The position numbers and the translations under genes are program-made. DNA of 64,000 bases from NCBI RefSeq assembly GCF_035222485.1, contig NC_085920.1, positions 3,596,001 to 3,660,000 on the forward strand, given 5' to 3'. Origin of the DNA: Podospora pseudoanserina (lineage: Eukaryota; Ascomycota; Sordariomycetes; Sordariales; Podosporaceae). Every line of letters begins with the position of its first letter. Within the stretch, counting starts at the first letter, position 1. The notes beneath the pieces are model-generated. The model worked only from the letters and a program-made list of their open reading frames with translations. It did no database searches and had not been told where the DNA came from. This document shows, piece by piece, positions 45,005 through 54,698 of this stretch.

Positions 45005-47041
45005 ATGGCTGGGGCGGCTAGCGCCTCCAACATAGACGCAGCCGCAGAGCACAGCGGAAGTGGGAACGGCAGTGGTAGCAGAAGCCCCAACGCTGTCGCA
45101 AGGCCCAGTGTGATTAGCAATGGCGAGGGTAGTTCCTCTTCGCCTGTCACCGGAGCAGAATTAACATCGGGCTCCGGCCCGGGGTCTCGGTCGGCATCGG
45201 CATCGGTGCCGGAATCTGGATCTGGATCAGTTCGGACCCTAGAGGACGTCATGAAAGAGCCATCCACCAGTGTTCCTGATGTTGTTGTCCTAAACGCTGT
45301 GCCCGAACCTCGTCTGCGTCGGGACACATTGGACCCGAAAGAAGACCTCTGGATGTCCACGGCAGATGGGTAAGAATTTCATACATGATACGCCCCCACA
45401 CTCATGGTGCTTTCTTCTGTTCTGAGTGATGTCAGATAGTAGTCTAACACAAATGCGCATAGTCGATATAGCTCACCTATCATTCCCTTGAAAGTTGGCT
45501 CATCGCCGCACATAGAGACCTTCTATGTTAGTATCAGCACCCAATACTTCCCACTCGAGTCCTTCTTGATGCTGATGAAACCTCACAGGTGCACAAGCAC
45601 ATCCTGATCAAGTATGAGTACTTTGAAAAGGCACTGTGCGGACCTTTCAAGGAGTCTGAGACCCAGTCTATCGAGCTCCCGGAGGAAGACCCTGCCATCT
45701 TCCACTTCCTGGTGTCATACTTCTATGAAGGGCGATATGACCCCATCAAGCCGCTAGCCGCCGTGTTGAGTATGTCATCAATGTCATATCCTATCCCTTC
45801 TCTCAACTGAAAAATTACCGCCATCCTGACACGATGCCAGTTGCCGACCAACCCAAAGGCAAAGACCCCGAACATGAAATCTCCCACCCGGCCACCACTT
45901 CCGCCAACCTCAACACCGGCGCCGACTCAGACTCGGACCGCTCCCTCTCCTCCCTCGAATCAGACGTCAGCACCATCTCCCGCCGCCGCCGCGACCGCCG
46001 CATCCGCCGAGCCGAACGCCAGTACGAACGCCTCCGTCAAAAACACCCCGGCCACCACCGCACAAACTGCCCCTGCCCCTCCTGCAGCAACGTCCAAACC
46101 GGCCCCGCATGCTGGTCCTGCCGAGCACCCCGTATGCCCCCCCCCTCATCCTCCCCAGGCGCCATCCACCCCAACGTCCTTCTCATGAACATGAACGGTG
46201 TCCCCGGCCCAGGCCGACCACCACCACCGCCACCACCACCACCAGGCCACCCAGCCCACCACCGCCGCCGCAACGCCAACCGTCGTGGTCCCCATCCCCC
46301 TCCTCCCCCTCCACCACCACCCCCCCCCCCCCCCTCAGCAAACACCAACCCCAACCTCGCCTCCCCACCCCAGCCGACCTCCAAACCTGGCTGTTGACCT
46401 ACAACCTCTCCCTCTCGGTGTACATCTCCGCGTCCAAATTCCTCCTCGAACCTCTAAAACGGTGTGTGGCCCGTCACATCATCGATCTCCTTGAATCCGC
46501 CGGCCCAGACTGCGCTTCCCTCGAGCTGTTGTACTCGTGTTCGACCCTTTACACCAACCTCCCCTCTTACGACCCCCTCCTCAAGATGATTTTCGCCAGG
46601 GTGGCCTTTCTCCAGTGCTGGAAACTTCCTACTGAAGGTGGGGACGGGGACAGGTATTTGGTTGAAAATCCCGAGATTGCCGCTTTGCTGCTGAAGGAGA
46701 TGGCGAGCAGGACGGAGGATGGGGGGTTGGGGGGGACAAGTTGGATGGTCATGGGGGCGGATGGGGGAAGGATGTTGCCTTCGATGGAGAGGGTTGGGGA
46801 TGTGTGGGCGGATGGGGTTAGGAATGGCGGGGGGGTCAACGGAGGGGGAACGGGGTGGATGGTGCAGAATGGGGGTGGGGGAGGGGGGCACCATGGTGGG
46901 GGGGGACATCATCACAATCATCCGCTGCCGCCGCCTGGGCCGCCGGGGAATCATCAGGGTTATGGGGGGTGGAATGGAGGAGGGGGACAGGTGCAGGGGC
47001 AGGTTATGTATGGGCACCATAACTGGCCTGGGAGGAGGTAG
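45005..47041 (+). CDS. BTB/POZ-domain protein with Cys- and Pro-rich insertion
   Basis: Five exons: 45005-45369, 45463-45526, 45589-45769, 45841-46132 and 46213-47041; about 576 aa. The first 100 residues are Ser/Gly-rich disorder. The BTB core starts near 120 (SSPHIETFYVHKHILIKYEYFEKALCG) and runs to FHFLVSYFYEGRYDPIKPLAAVL. It is then interrupted by a large insert with a basic run (SRRRRDRRIRRAERQYERLRQ), a Cys cluster (CPCPSC, CWSC, about 280-298) and a Pro/His-rich stretch. The fold resumes with LLTYNLSLSVYISASKFLLEPLKRC and a helical tail; the C-terminus is Gly/His-rich. The last intron (donor GTATGC at 46133) has two in-frame acceptors, 46212 and 46338, so the Pro-rich part is uncertain. 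BTB proteins commonly dimerise or act as cullin-3 adaptors; the role here is unknown. Confidence 0.8.
46320..46334. repeat. C15 homopolymer in the BTB gene
   Basis: A run of 15 cytosines directly before TCAG. It is either Pro codons of exon 5 or the polypyrimidine tract of an alternative acceptor ending at 46338. A sequencing length error here would shift the frame. Confidence 0.85.
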
Positions 47042-47859
47042 GGGAAGGGGAGGTTATGGTTTGTCAATGTTCCGGTGATGGGGAATGGGTGATAATGATG
47101 GGGATGGGGGTTATTGGATTGGAGTTTTGTCATGTTTTGGAAATACCATATAGATTGGATGCTTATTATGGTGTGTCGGTAATGGGAATTGAAAGAACGC
47201 TCTGAACCATGTTGAGATATTGTAAAGAGTCAAGCAAAGTGAATAGACTGAGCTGTGTGAACTTCCTTTCACTAATTTCATCCGGTATTTACTCATAACA
47301 AACCACTACAACGACTAGATTCCGAATAGCCAAAAGAAAGTATCGACGTGTAAGTTAGGCAGGTCAAAAAGGTGTAAAAGTCCAAAAAGATCGCCGGCAT
47401 CCACACTTTATTTGGTTGTGGTGTCTGGCGCCAAAAACTTGGTTTTACGAGGATTTGAACAAGGAAGCTCTCCGGGGTCGAGACAACTGGGTGGGGAGGG
47501 GGGGTCTTTGCCCTCAGCCAGCAAGTCTTCCCACTTGACCATTTGGCCAGAGTGAGCTGCTGTTCCTTGTTGAAGAAGATGTGTTGGACGAGATATACAT
47601 ACCGTTGTTGGGGAAGGAGCAAGGTGCGGGGACAAACAAGGAAGGAAGGAGCGAGGGCTGGTGGTGCGAGAAGGGGTGGTGGAGGAAGGAGCGAGGGTTG
47701 ATGCTGGGACAAGAGGGCAGGAGCGAGCTCGGAGAGTTATGTCATTCGTCGTTGTGGTCACTCGGAGACACAGCATACCGTTATTCGAGAAGTTCGTAGA
47801 TGAGCCAGCTCAAGTATTTATTCATATCTCACGCCTCTTCTGCATCAGTCAGTTGCCCG
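47042..47859. other. Convergent intergenic region, BTB / prolyl aminopeptidase
   Basis: About 820 bp. The minus strand is open through much of 47408-47776, but it lacks a credible ATG except one at 47542 that would encode only 44 residues. No supported gene; 3' UTRs of both neighbours are expected here. Confidence 0.5.
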
Positions 47860-49334
47860 CTAATCCAGGGTATCATCCCGCAACTTAAACAGCATCCCTA
47901 GCACCTCGTCCCCTTTTGCCCGGATGGCATTGTGATGAAGCTGGTTCGTCTCGTGGACCTTGATCCCCTTGACCAACGCGGCCGTCTCCCTCGCTGCCCC
48001 GATGTCAACGTACATGTCGTCAATAAAGCTCACGGCGTACACAGGTACTTCGTTACGGCGCAGCTGCTCTTCATTGTACAGATCTTCCTCCCACTGAGAA
48101 TATCTCGCCAACGCTTCCGCCGCGGGCTTGAGCGGCCTCAAGGTGGGATACGTGTCAAAGAATTGAGGGAAAACCATCTCGCCCGAGAAGTAAACTCTGA
48201 CCATTCCATCCACTGGCAGAGACAACTGGCTATGATCAGATTGCGTCCAAAAGAAGAAGTTTTCAAACTTGCGAGCTGCATTCAGGGCCGCCCAGTTGGA
48301 CGCTACGCCCCTGGAGCAGTAGATGCTCTCGTGTAGAATGGCGTAGACAGGGTTGCTGTCAAAAGGGACCTCACGCTCAAGTGCCATCAGTGTCGGAGTG
48401 GTAAAGTAGTTGAACTGATCCAGGTCGGAAATGAGCTTGACTACTAGATTGTGTACAGTATCTAGACCTCCGTGGCCACCAAAAGCCATGCCGAGACCGA
48501 GGAGACGGTGGACTGTAAAAGTACCACCTCCGGGAAGGTGGATATCGGCTTCGTTCGTGGTCAGGTATGATGCGACTCGGGCGACGTTCGCCTCGTCTTC
48601 AGGATATTTGCTGTAGTAGGCTTCGTTTCGCTGGATGACCTTTCTGTAGAGGGCGGAATACACTTCTAGAGGTTGGCGCTTGACAGGGGCCAGACCGCCG
48701 GTCATGAAAACCTCTCTAAGGCCTTGGGGGTACTTGGACAAGTATGACAGACAGACGAAGCCGCCGAATGACTGCCCAAAAATGGACCATGTTTGATACT
48801 CTGGCTTCCAGGACTCGGTCAGACAAAGCCGGATCGCTTCGAGGTCTCGCACAATGCTGTTGGCGCGGAAGAGCTTCAGGTACTCGACCTGTTGGTTAAC
48901 GTCCCCCTGTTTGAGGACGAGGTCTGTGTGGATGGGGTTGCTCATTCCGGTTCCGCGGTAGTCGACATAAAGCACCGTGTATCCGGCGTCCAAGGCACGG
49001 TTGGAAACGGGATGGCTTCGGGGCTCAGGGCCACCAAAGCCTGGGCCACCTTCAAGGTAGACCAGATACGGCTTCATGGGCTCATCCACCGGTTTGGAGA
49101 GTCCTGGAATAGTCGTCTCTGGCCGGCTTATGCTGCGGGCAAAGAGCCGAATGGTTCCGTCTCCCGGGCGAGCATAGTTCAACGGGACCTCGAAGAACAG
49201 CTCAGTCACATGAAAACCGCCTGGTGATGGGTTAGCCAAAGATTCAATACTTGTAACAAATAGAAATAAGGGCCATTACCGGGATGAATATGTGACCGGC
49301 TGCCGACCAGACGCGCAGTCCAAACAGAATCCAT
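47860..49334 (-). CDS. Prolyl aminopeptidase-like alpha/beta hydrolase (peptidase S33)
   Basis: Two exons: 49334-49280 (MDSVWTARLVGSRSHIHPG) and 49220-47860; 471 aa, 59-nt intron with a GTAATG donor. Alpha/beta hydrolase landmarks: the oxyanion segment YLEGGPGFGGPEP (about 73-85), DYRGTGMSNP, and the nucleophile elbow FGQSFGG with Ser at about 169. The catalytic His is probably in the ETNQLHHNAIRAKGDEVLG segment near the C-terminus, and the Asp in FIDDMYVD. This is the fungal proline-iminopeptidase type, which releases N-terminal proline from peptides. No signal peptide is seen, so it is probably cytosolic. The short first exon is chosen because it joins in frame and gives a normal N-terminus. 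Substrate is inferred from family only. Confidence 0.9.
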
Positions 49335-49888
49335 CTTGCATGTTGTTGTTTAAGAAGTGGCCGTTGGAAGTAGTTAAAAAGTTGCAGATGCGGGGATAAT
49401 AACCTTGAACTACCCATCGGCTTCCACCTAGGTTGTGACTGCCTCATGGCGAATGGGATGAGAGAACAAGCTCGTATTAACCTACAGAACCCTATGTGAG
49501 GCACGACAGGCTGCGACAACTGATCTAAAACGCATCCCATCGCCAATTCCCATCTACCTTGGGTACCTCTTCAAGAGCCACGATCTCCACAGACATCGAT
49601 TTCCAGCTAGGTACAACCACAGGCGCCATCAGTATCGAGGTCGTGCTCCGCTGCAGATTGGAGCTGGGACCACACCTGATCTCCAGATCCCTGCACCACG
49701 GTAACGGTCGCCCCGCCCAGCTACGGAATCGGCCAAACATTCAGGGCCTGGTCGCTAAAAGTGGACTCGGCGGGGTGGTTTAAAAAGCTGGCGCGACTGT
49801 TTTCCCTCTTCCAGACCAACCATTTTCCACCAAGCTCTTCTTTCTCTGTTATACCAAGCAAGAGCTTACAAATGCGGCACCTCCCCTC
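49335..49888. promoter_or_regulatory. Bidirectional promoter, prolyl aminopeptidase / CPF-motif gene
   Basis: 554 bp between divergent starts. The right end is pyrimidine-rich (49790-49850), as in a leader. No further gene is seen. Confidence 0.5.
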
Positions 49889-51660
49889 ATGACCCATGGG
49901 ATGTCTGCCGCAATCCTCATCCAGACTCTGACCGAGTCCTTCGCCGCCCTTGCAGACGAAGTTCAGTCGCTGATTGATCGCAAAACCATCTTGGAGCACA
50001 AGCTGCGCTACGCCCATGAACAGGTACGTTCCTGTTTTTTTGTTTTTTTTTCTCGTCTCATCGCTACTTTGCGATGTCACCCCTCCCCAGCCTCATATGA
50101 TGATTTCATTAGCTCTAGATCTGGAGCTGTTTTAAACGAGCAGCAGATGGAGACACTATTCACACTCTGATATTTTCGCTGGCATTTTCTTTTACTTTAC
50201 GACCCTCGTCATCTTCTTGCGGTCGATCACAGTTTGCTAACATCAAGCTCGTGAAGCAGTTTCAATATCTCGCCGACAAGTATGCAGTACCAGACGTGTC
50301 TGAGACTCTAGCAAAACTCCAAATACCACCAGATTTACATCTACTCGCGACGGCAACGTCAGCTGTGCCTTTGCCAAAACGTGGACTTGACGGGAACAAC
50401 CAGCACCAAATCGCGCTGCTCATCAGAGAGGGACGCAAAGCCGCAAAGCAGCTTGCTATCGCCATGACCGACGCAGTCCAGTTTGCCAGGTCAGGTCAAG
50501 ACACTCCGCTGTCGCTAGGAATGGAAGGGTTGACGGCTGCGTCAACGGTCCTGGAAAAGGACTTTACCGTTCATGGGAGAAAGGGCTCCCTAGCGTGCCC
50601 CTTCTCGACCAAGCTGAATCAAAACGGCATACCTCATGTTCACTACGCTGAGCAGGTCGACGGCTCCCAGGACCTTGCTGGCGGCGCCGGTGCTGATCCC
50701 ACGCCTCACAAGTCAACTGATCCCATATGCGCCGCCATGCTTGAAGATGCCGTGCCCAGTCCCACGGCCGCCGCTGCTGCCTCCAAATGTCCGATCCGTT
50801 TCCTAGACAAGCACTCGCCTGAAGAAATTGCGCACTACGTGGAGACCCACAAGCATGAGATTCCCCGAAGCCATGAGGTCTGTGTCAGGAGGTATCAGCG
50901 GAACGAAGAGCAGATAAGAAAGCTCGACGCCAAGTATGGTAACCTCGTGAGCATGGTCGAAGACTTGAGCCACTTGCACCGCCCCATGTTACCTCCTGCT
51001 GCCGGGAACGACAAGACCGGGGTGGGCAGCACCTCGTCGAATAAGAGAGTAGAGGACTGGGCCCAGACGATTGTTGCTGCCGATCCTGACATCCAGGATA
51101 ACGATATGCCACCGACGCCTCATGACGAGGAAGGGGATCGGGAGAATAGATTCGACCGCAACTTCCGCGAGGTCCGTGTGGGCGAGTCGCCGACTAGACC
51201 TTGGGGAATTCCTGTGCCTATCCAAGACGGCCTGCGACCACAAGATATACCTCCTGTCCGCAGCTCATCGCCCGTCCCTCCGATGAGAACAGAGGCCCCG
51301 GCAGTTGCGCCAGAAGTCAAAGCGGAACCTAATAAGTGTCCCTTTGACCATACCAAGATGGGATTCAAAACCCAAATGAAACCGCATTCTCCGACGGCAG
51401 ACCCGAATCTCAACGCTGGCCATAATTTGAACACATCCTCCTTGCCGCTTAAGTACCACCAGGAGTTGCCTTCGAGTCCGCCCCAGCCACCGTTTGTCAA
51501 CCTCCCCAAGTCTGTCAAACCTGCCGCCCCAACATCGGGCGACAAAGGCGCCGATCGGCCGCCGCAGATTGTGTATAACTTCAACGGGCCGGTGTTCATT
51601 GGGTATCCGATGGAACAGGCCATGCAGCTTATGCAACAGTGGCAGCAACAGAAACAATAG
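49889..51660 (+). CDS. Unrecognised fungal protein with repeated CP(F/I)...His motifs
   Basis: Two exons: 49889-50023 and 50260-51660; 511 aa (another ATG at 49901). The 236-nt intron has a GTACGT donor; the acceptor at 50259 is preferred over 50232 because GCTAAC, a good branch site, sits just before it. Residues 1-55 form a coiled coil (LTESFAALADEVQSLIDRKTILEHKLRYAHEQFQYL). A helical region follows (ALLIREGRKAAKQLAIAM). Three segments begin Cys-Pro-hydrophobic with nearby His/Cys: C158 with H171/H173; C222 with H237-H250 and C253; and CPFDHTKMGF near 365. These look like small zinc sites. The remainder is disordered, ending in a short ordered block (IVYNFNGPVFIGYPMEQAMQLMQQW). I do not recognise the family; the pattern looks conserved rather than random. 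Confidence 0.8.
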
Positions 51661-52273
51661 GGCGGGCATCTCTTTTCTTTTTGCATGCATAAGTTTTGGC
51701 AAGCGAGGAGTTGGGGCAAAGAATCAGGATAGTATCACAAGGTATTGAGAGCAGGTTAATTGGTTTATAGCATTAGCATTTGAGGTAGACATGACATGTA
51801 GGAAACATGCTCGGGAACAATGGGCCTGCCTGCTGTAAAAGACAGAAACAACTCTTTGCTTGAGTACGTGTACAAGGCTCTCTCCAGACCTCGGAGAGAT
51901 AATCGAAATGCATGTCACATCTTTCGAAGCCTTCATTGAGAGGTCGCAGTCTCTGTTTTTCTGTTTCCACAATGTGGCCATCTAGATTTCTCCTTTGTGT
52001 GATCCCCCTGGTAAATTGATGAAGTGATTTCCCGAAAACAACCCCAACAACGCCTTGCCAGTGTAAAAATATCAAATCTGCAACATCCAACACCTCCAAC
52101 CAAAACGCCGCCAAATGCTTGCCAACCCAGATCCAACCACAGTTAGGTAATCCCACACACACCCATATATTCACCTGCTTTGTAAATACCCTCTCCCCTT
52201 CAACTCCCAACCAAAGTTGCCCCCTTCCCTTTGATCACCGCCCCCTCGTTTGTTTGAACATACCCCTCCTCCT
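51661..52273. other. Convergent intergenic region, CPF-motif gene / TVP38
   Basis: 613 bp of 3' flanks. No gene is seen. Confidence 0.55.
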
Positions 52274-53647
52274 TCACTTAAACCCCCTCGGCAACTCAGG
52301 CGCATCCTCCCAAACATCATCCCTATACCCTTGCTCCTGTCCCGTCCTCCCCGAACTATCATTATCCCACAAGCTAATATCATCATCATCCATCAGCACA
52401 TCAACCGCCGCAGCATCCATCTCATCCGGATCGACCAACCTTTCCTCTTCTTCTCCAGCTTCTGGCAGCAACCCCCCCTCCAGATCCTCTCCCGCAAGCT
52501 CCTCGGCCCTCTGCATCGTCTTCTTATAAACCGCCCACGCAACCCCCATGCCCACCGCCGCCCCCACCGCCATAGAAGCATAATTCACAAACTTGTCAAA
52601 CCCCGTCATTTTATCCCCCGACTCGGCCAACAAGGCAAGCCGACTGCCGATAAAAATGTGGACTAGCAATTTCGGTCTATAAAATTCCCCGTCAGTCAGC
52701 ACATACCATAATGATAGGGAAAAAAAAAAAAAAAAAAAAAACTAGAAAAAAACTCACGTCGTGAGTGCAGTAGCCCCAGCAAAAGTAACCGGACTAATAC
52801 TCCCAACCGTAGCCAAAAACCCATTCGACAGCGAGTACGGCAACGGACAAAGCCTAATCATCGCCAGCACCACCACCCCGTCCTTTTTCAGCACCTGCCC
52901 CAACGCAACGAATCGTTTGTCTTTTCCTACCAGGTTGTGGACATAGCCTTTTAACACGCCGCGTGAGGTGACGAAAGCGGCAGTCGAACCGGCTACCGTT
53001 GCTGTTGCGGCGATGGGCCAGCCGTGGGGGAAGCCATAGACAAAACCGGTGATCGTGACGCAGGTGCTGTAGCCTATTATGGGGGGGAAGCCGGTTAGGC
53101 ATGTGAGGAGGAATATTACGATGAGGAAAAGCCAGGATTGTTTCCAGGATGCGGCTAAGGGGGCGAGGGAGGTGAAGATTGTGTGGGAGTAGACTAGGAA
53201 GAGGATTCCTAGGGAGAAAAGGACTGAGAGGGCTAAGAGGACGAGGAGTTGTTGGGTTCGGGGGAGGGAGAGGAAGAGGCGGAGGGTGGATTGGGAGAGG
53301 GTGATTGCTGTTGTTGTTGCTTTTTGGAGGAAGGACTGGGGGGTGTCGAGGAGGGGGTTGGAGGAGTAGGGGTTAGATCGGCGGCGGGTGGTGCTCAGTC
53401 GGCGGGAGGACGAGAAGGAGGTGGAAGGGGGTCGGGATTGGGATTGTTGCTGCCAGAGGTCGTTTTGTAGATTGGGGGAGGTTGGGTTGGAGGTGATTCT
53501 CGGGACGGAGGTTAGTGATGGAGAGGGGGAGGAGGAGGTTGAGAGGGAGAGGCGATGGTGGTGGTTGAAGGTGTTTTTGGTTGGGGAGGGGATGCGTCCC
53601 CCTCCTCCTGATGGGGGGCCGAAGGGGGGAAATTCTTCGCCTGGCAT
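52274..53647 (-). CDS. TVP38: Golgi membrane protein Tvp38 (VTT/DedA family)
   Basis: Two exons: 53647-52758 and 52676-52274, 430 aa. The first 125 residues are Ser/Pro-rich and cytosolic. Hydrophobic segments follow (LLVLLALSVLFSLGILFLVY; SWLFLIVIFLLTCLTGFPPI). Then comes the VTT (formerly SNARE-associated Golgi) domain: GFPPIIGYSTCVTITGFVYG, the re-entrant AATATVAGSTAAFVTSRGVL and the MIRLCPLPYSLSNGFLATVG block. A last membrane segment lies near 340-360 (FVNYASMAVGAAVGMGVAWAVY), and the tail is acidic. VTT proteins relate to TMEM41B/VMP1 lipid scramblases; Tvp38 itself is a Golgi protein of uncertain activity. The 81-nt intron is mostly a T22 tract on the coding strand but keeps a GCTGAC branch site. 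Confidence 0.93.
52720..52741. repeat. A22/T22 homopolymer inside the TVP38 intron
   Basis: On the coding strand this is an uninterrupted T22 tract that begins 16 nt after the 5' splice site and fills over a quarter of an 81-nt intron. Confidence 0.85.
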
Positions 53648-54698
53648 GGTCGTCGTTGTTATAAGCCTCGGTGTTGTCCGATCGGTTCGTTGGGTGAAGA
53701 TGTCGTGGTAGTAGACGTCTCGTTCAAAGTGTATGTATGTAGTGTCGCAACAATTTCCACCAGTTCTCGTGCGTTGTTATCGCAAGCCAAGCCCAAGAAT
53801 ATGTACCCTCCTCCACTTTCTAGGTTATCCCTCTTCGTTCGGTACGTTCGTTTGTTCGTTTGTTCACTCTTCGGTCTCCGCGGTATCCACGGCTTTCGTT
53901 CCCTCTCCGCCCTGCTACTTATCGTCTTGTCGCTGAGCGTGTCACTGCCTCTGCAAGTCCATTGGGTTTGCACCTACACAATAACTCCAACAAAACTATC
54001 TCTCTCTCTCTCTCTGAAGTAAAAGTAAAACAGAAATGCCTCCTGTGACCAAGGAAGTCGAAAAGAAAAAAGGGATACCTAATTCCAAAATAAGATAGCG
54101 AAAAAAAAGGGTCCCCCGAAATCTGGACCCAACTGGAATTAAAGTCAGCAACGAGCTGGCTCAGCCTCACCAGCCGACCCCCCGATCATCCCGCCGCCGA
54201 GTTCCAGAAGGCCCAGCCCCAAGAACAACCTAAAACGGCGTAAGGCTAGACCTAAAACAGTAGTTTCAGGGGCACCACACCACGGCAGACTGCATCAATG
54301 AATCCGAGACCTCCCTTTCCCCAAAGAGATGAGAATGCGATGCGAACAATATTAAGATGTCCCGAACTAACAAGTTGGGATGGATGTCAAAGACGTAACG
54401 CAACCTCTTGCATCCTCGGTAGCACCCAAAAGCCTGCCAGCCGCGCAATCCGACGCACTCAGAGCGCCTTGCATGACATACCTACTTAGGTAGATAGGGC
54501 AACAAGACGTCATCAACGGCACAACCCACATCCCCGGGCCCCGTCTCTGCATAGGTATAACCTCTACATTTCGCATCATCCCAACTGGAACAAACAAAGG
54601 TTTAATAAACTGTTTTTTGCTCTATTGTACCCCGTCCAGCCAACCAGTTAGTATCAGCAACCCCCCCCCCTTCCTCCTCCTCCTCGGAAAAAAGGGCG
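53648..54698. promoter_or_regulatory. TVP38 promoter and 3' flank of the Smr gene
   Basis: 1.05 kb between two minus-strand genes. Simple repeats: GTTCGTTT copies near 53841-53866 and a (TC)n run at 54000-54015. No gene is supported. Confidence 0.5.

Noticed and set aside
47440-47560. Possible tRNA on the minus strand (TTCAAATCC resembles a T-loop)
   Set aside because: The flanking bases do not form a T-stem, and no D-arm or acceptor stem can be drawn.
47408-47776. Minus-strand frame of about 120 codons between the BTB and aminopeptidase genes
   Set aside because: The only credible ATG (47542) gives 44 residues; the apparent upstream intron would be about 37-46 nt, too short for this genome. 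Left as 3' flank.
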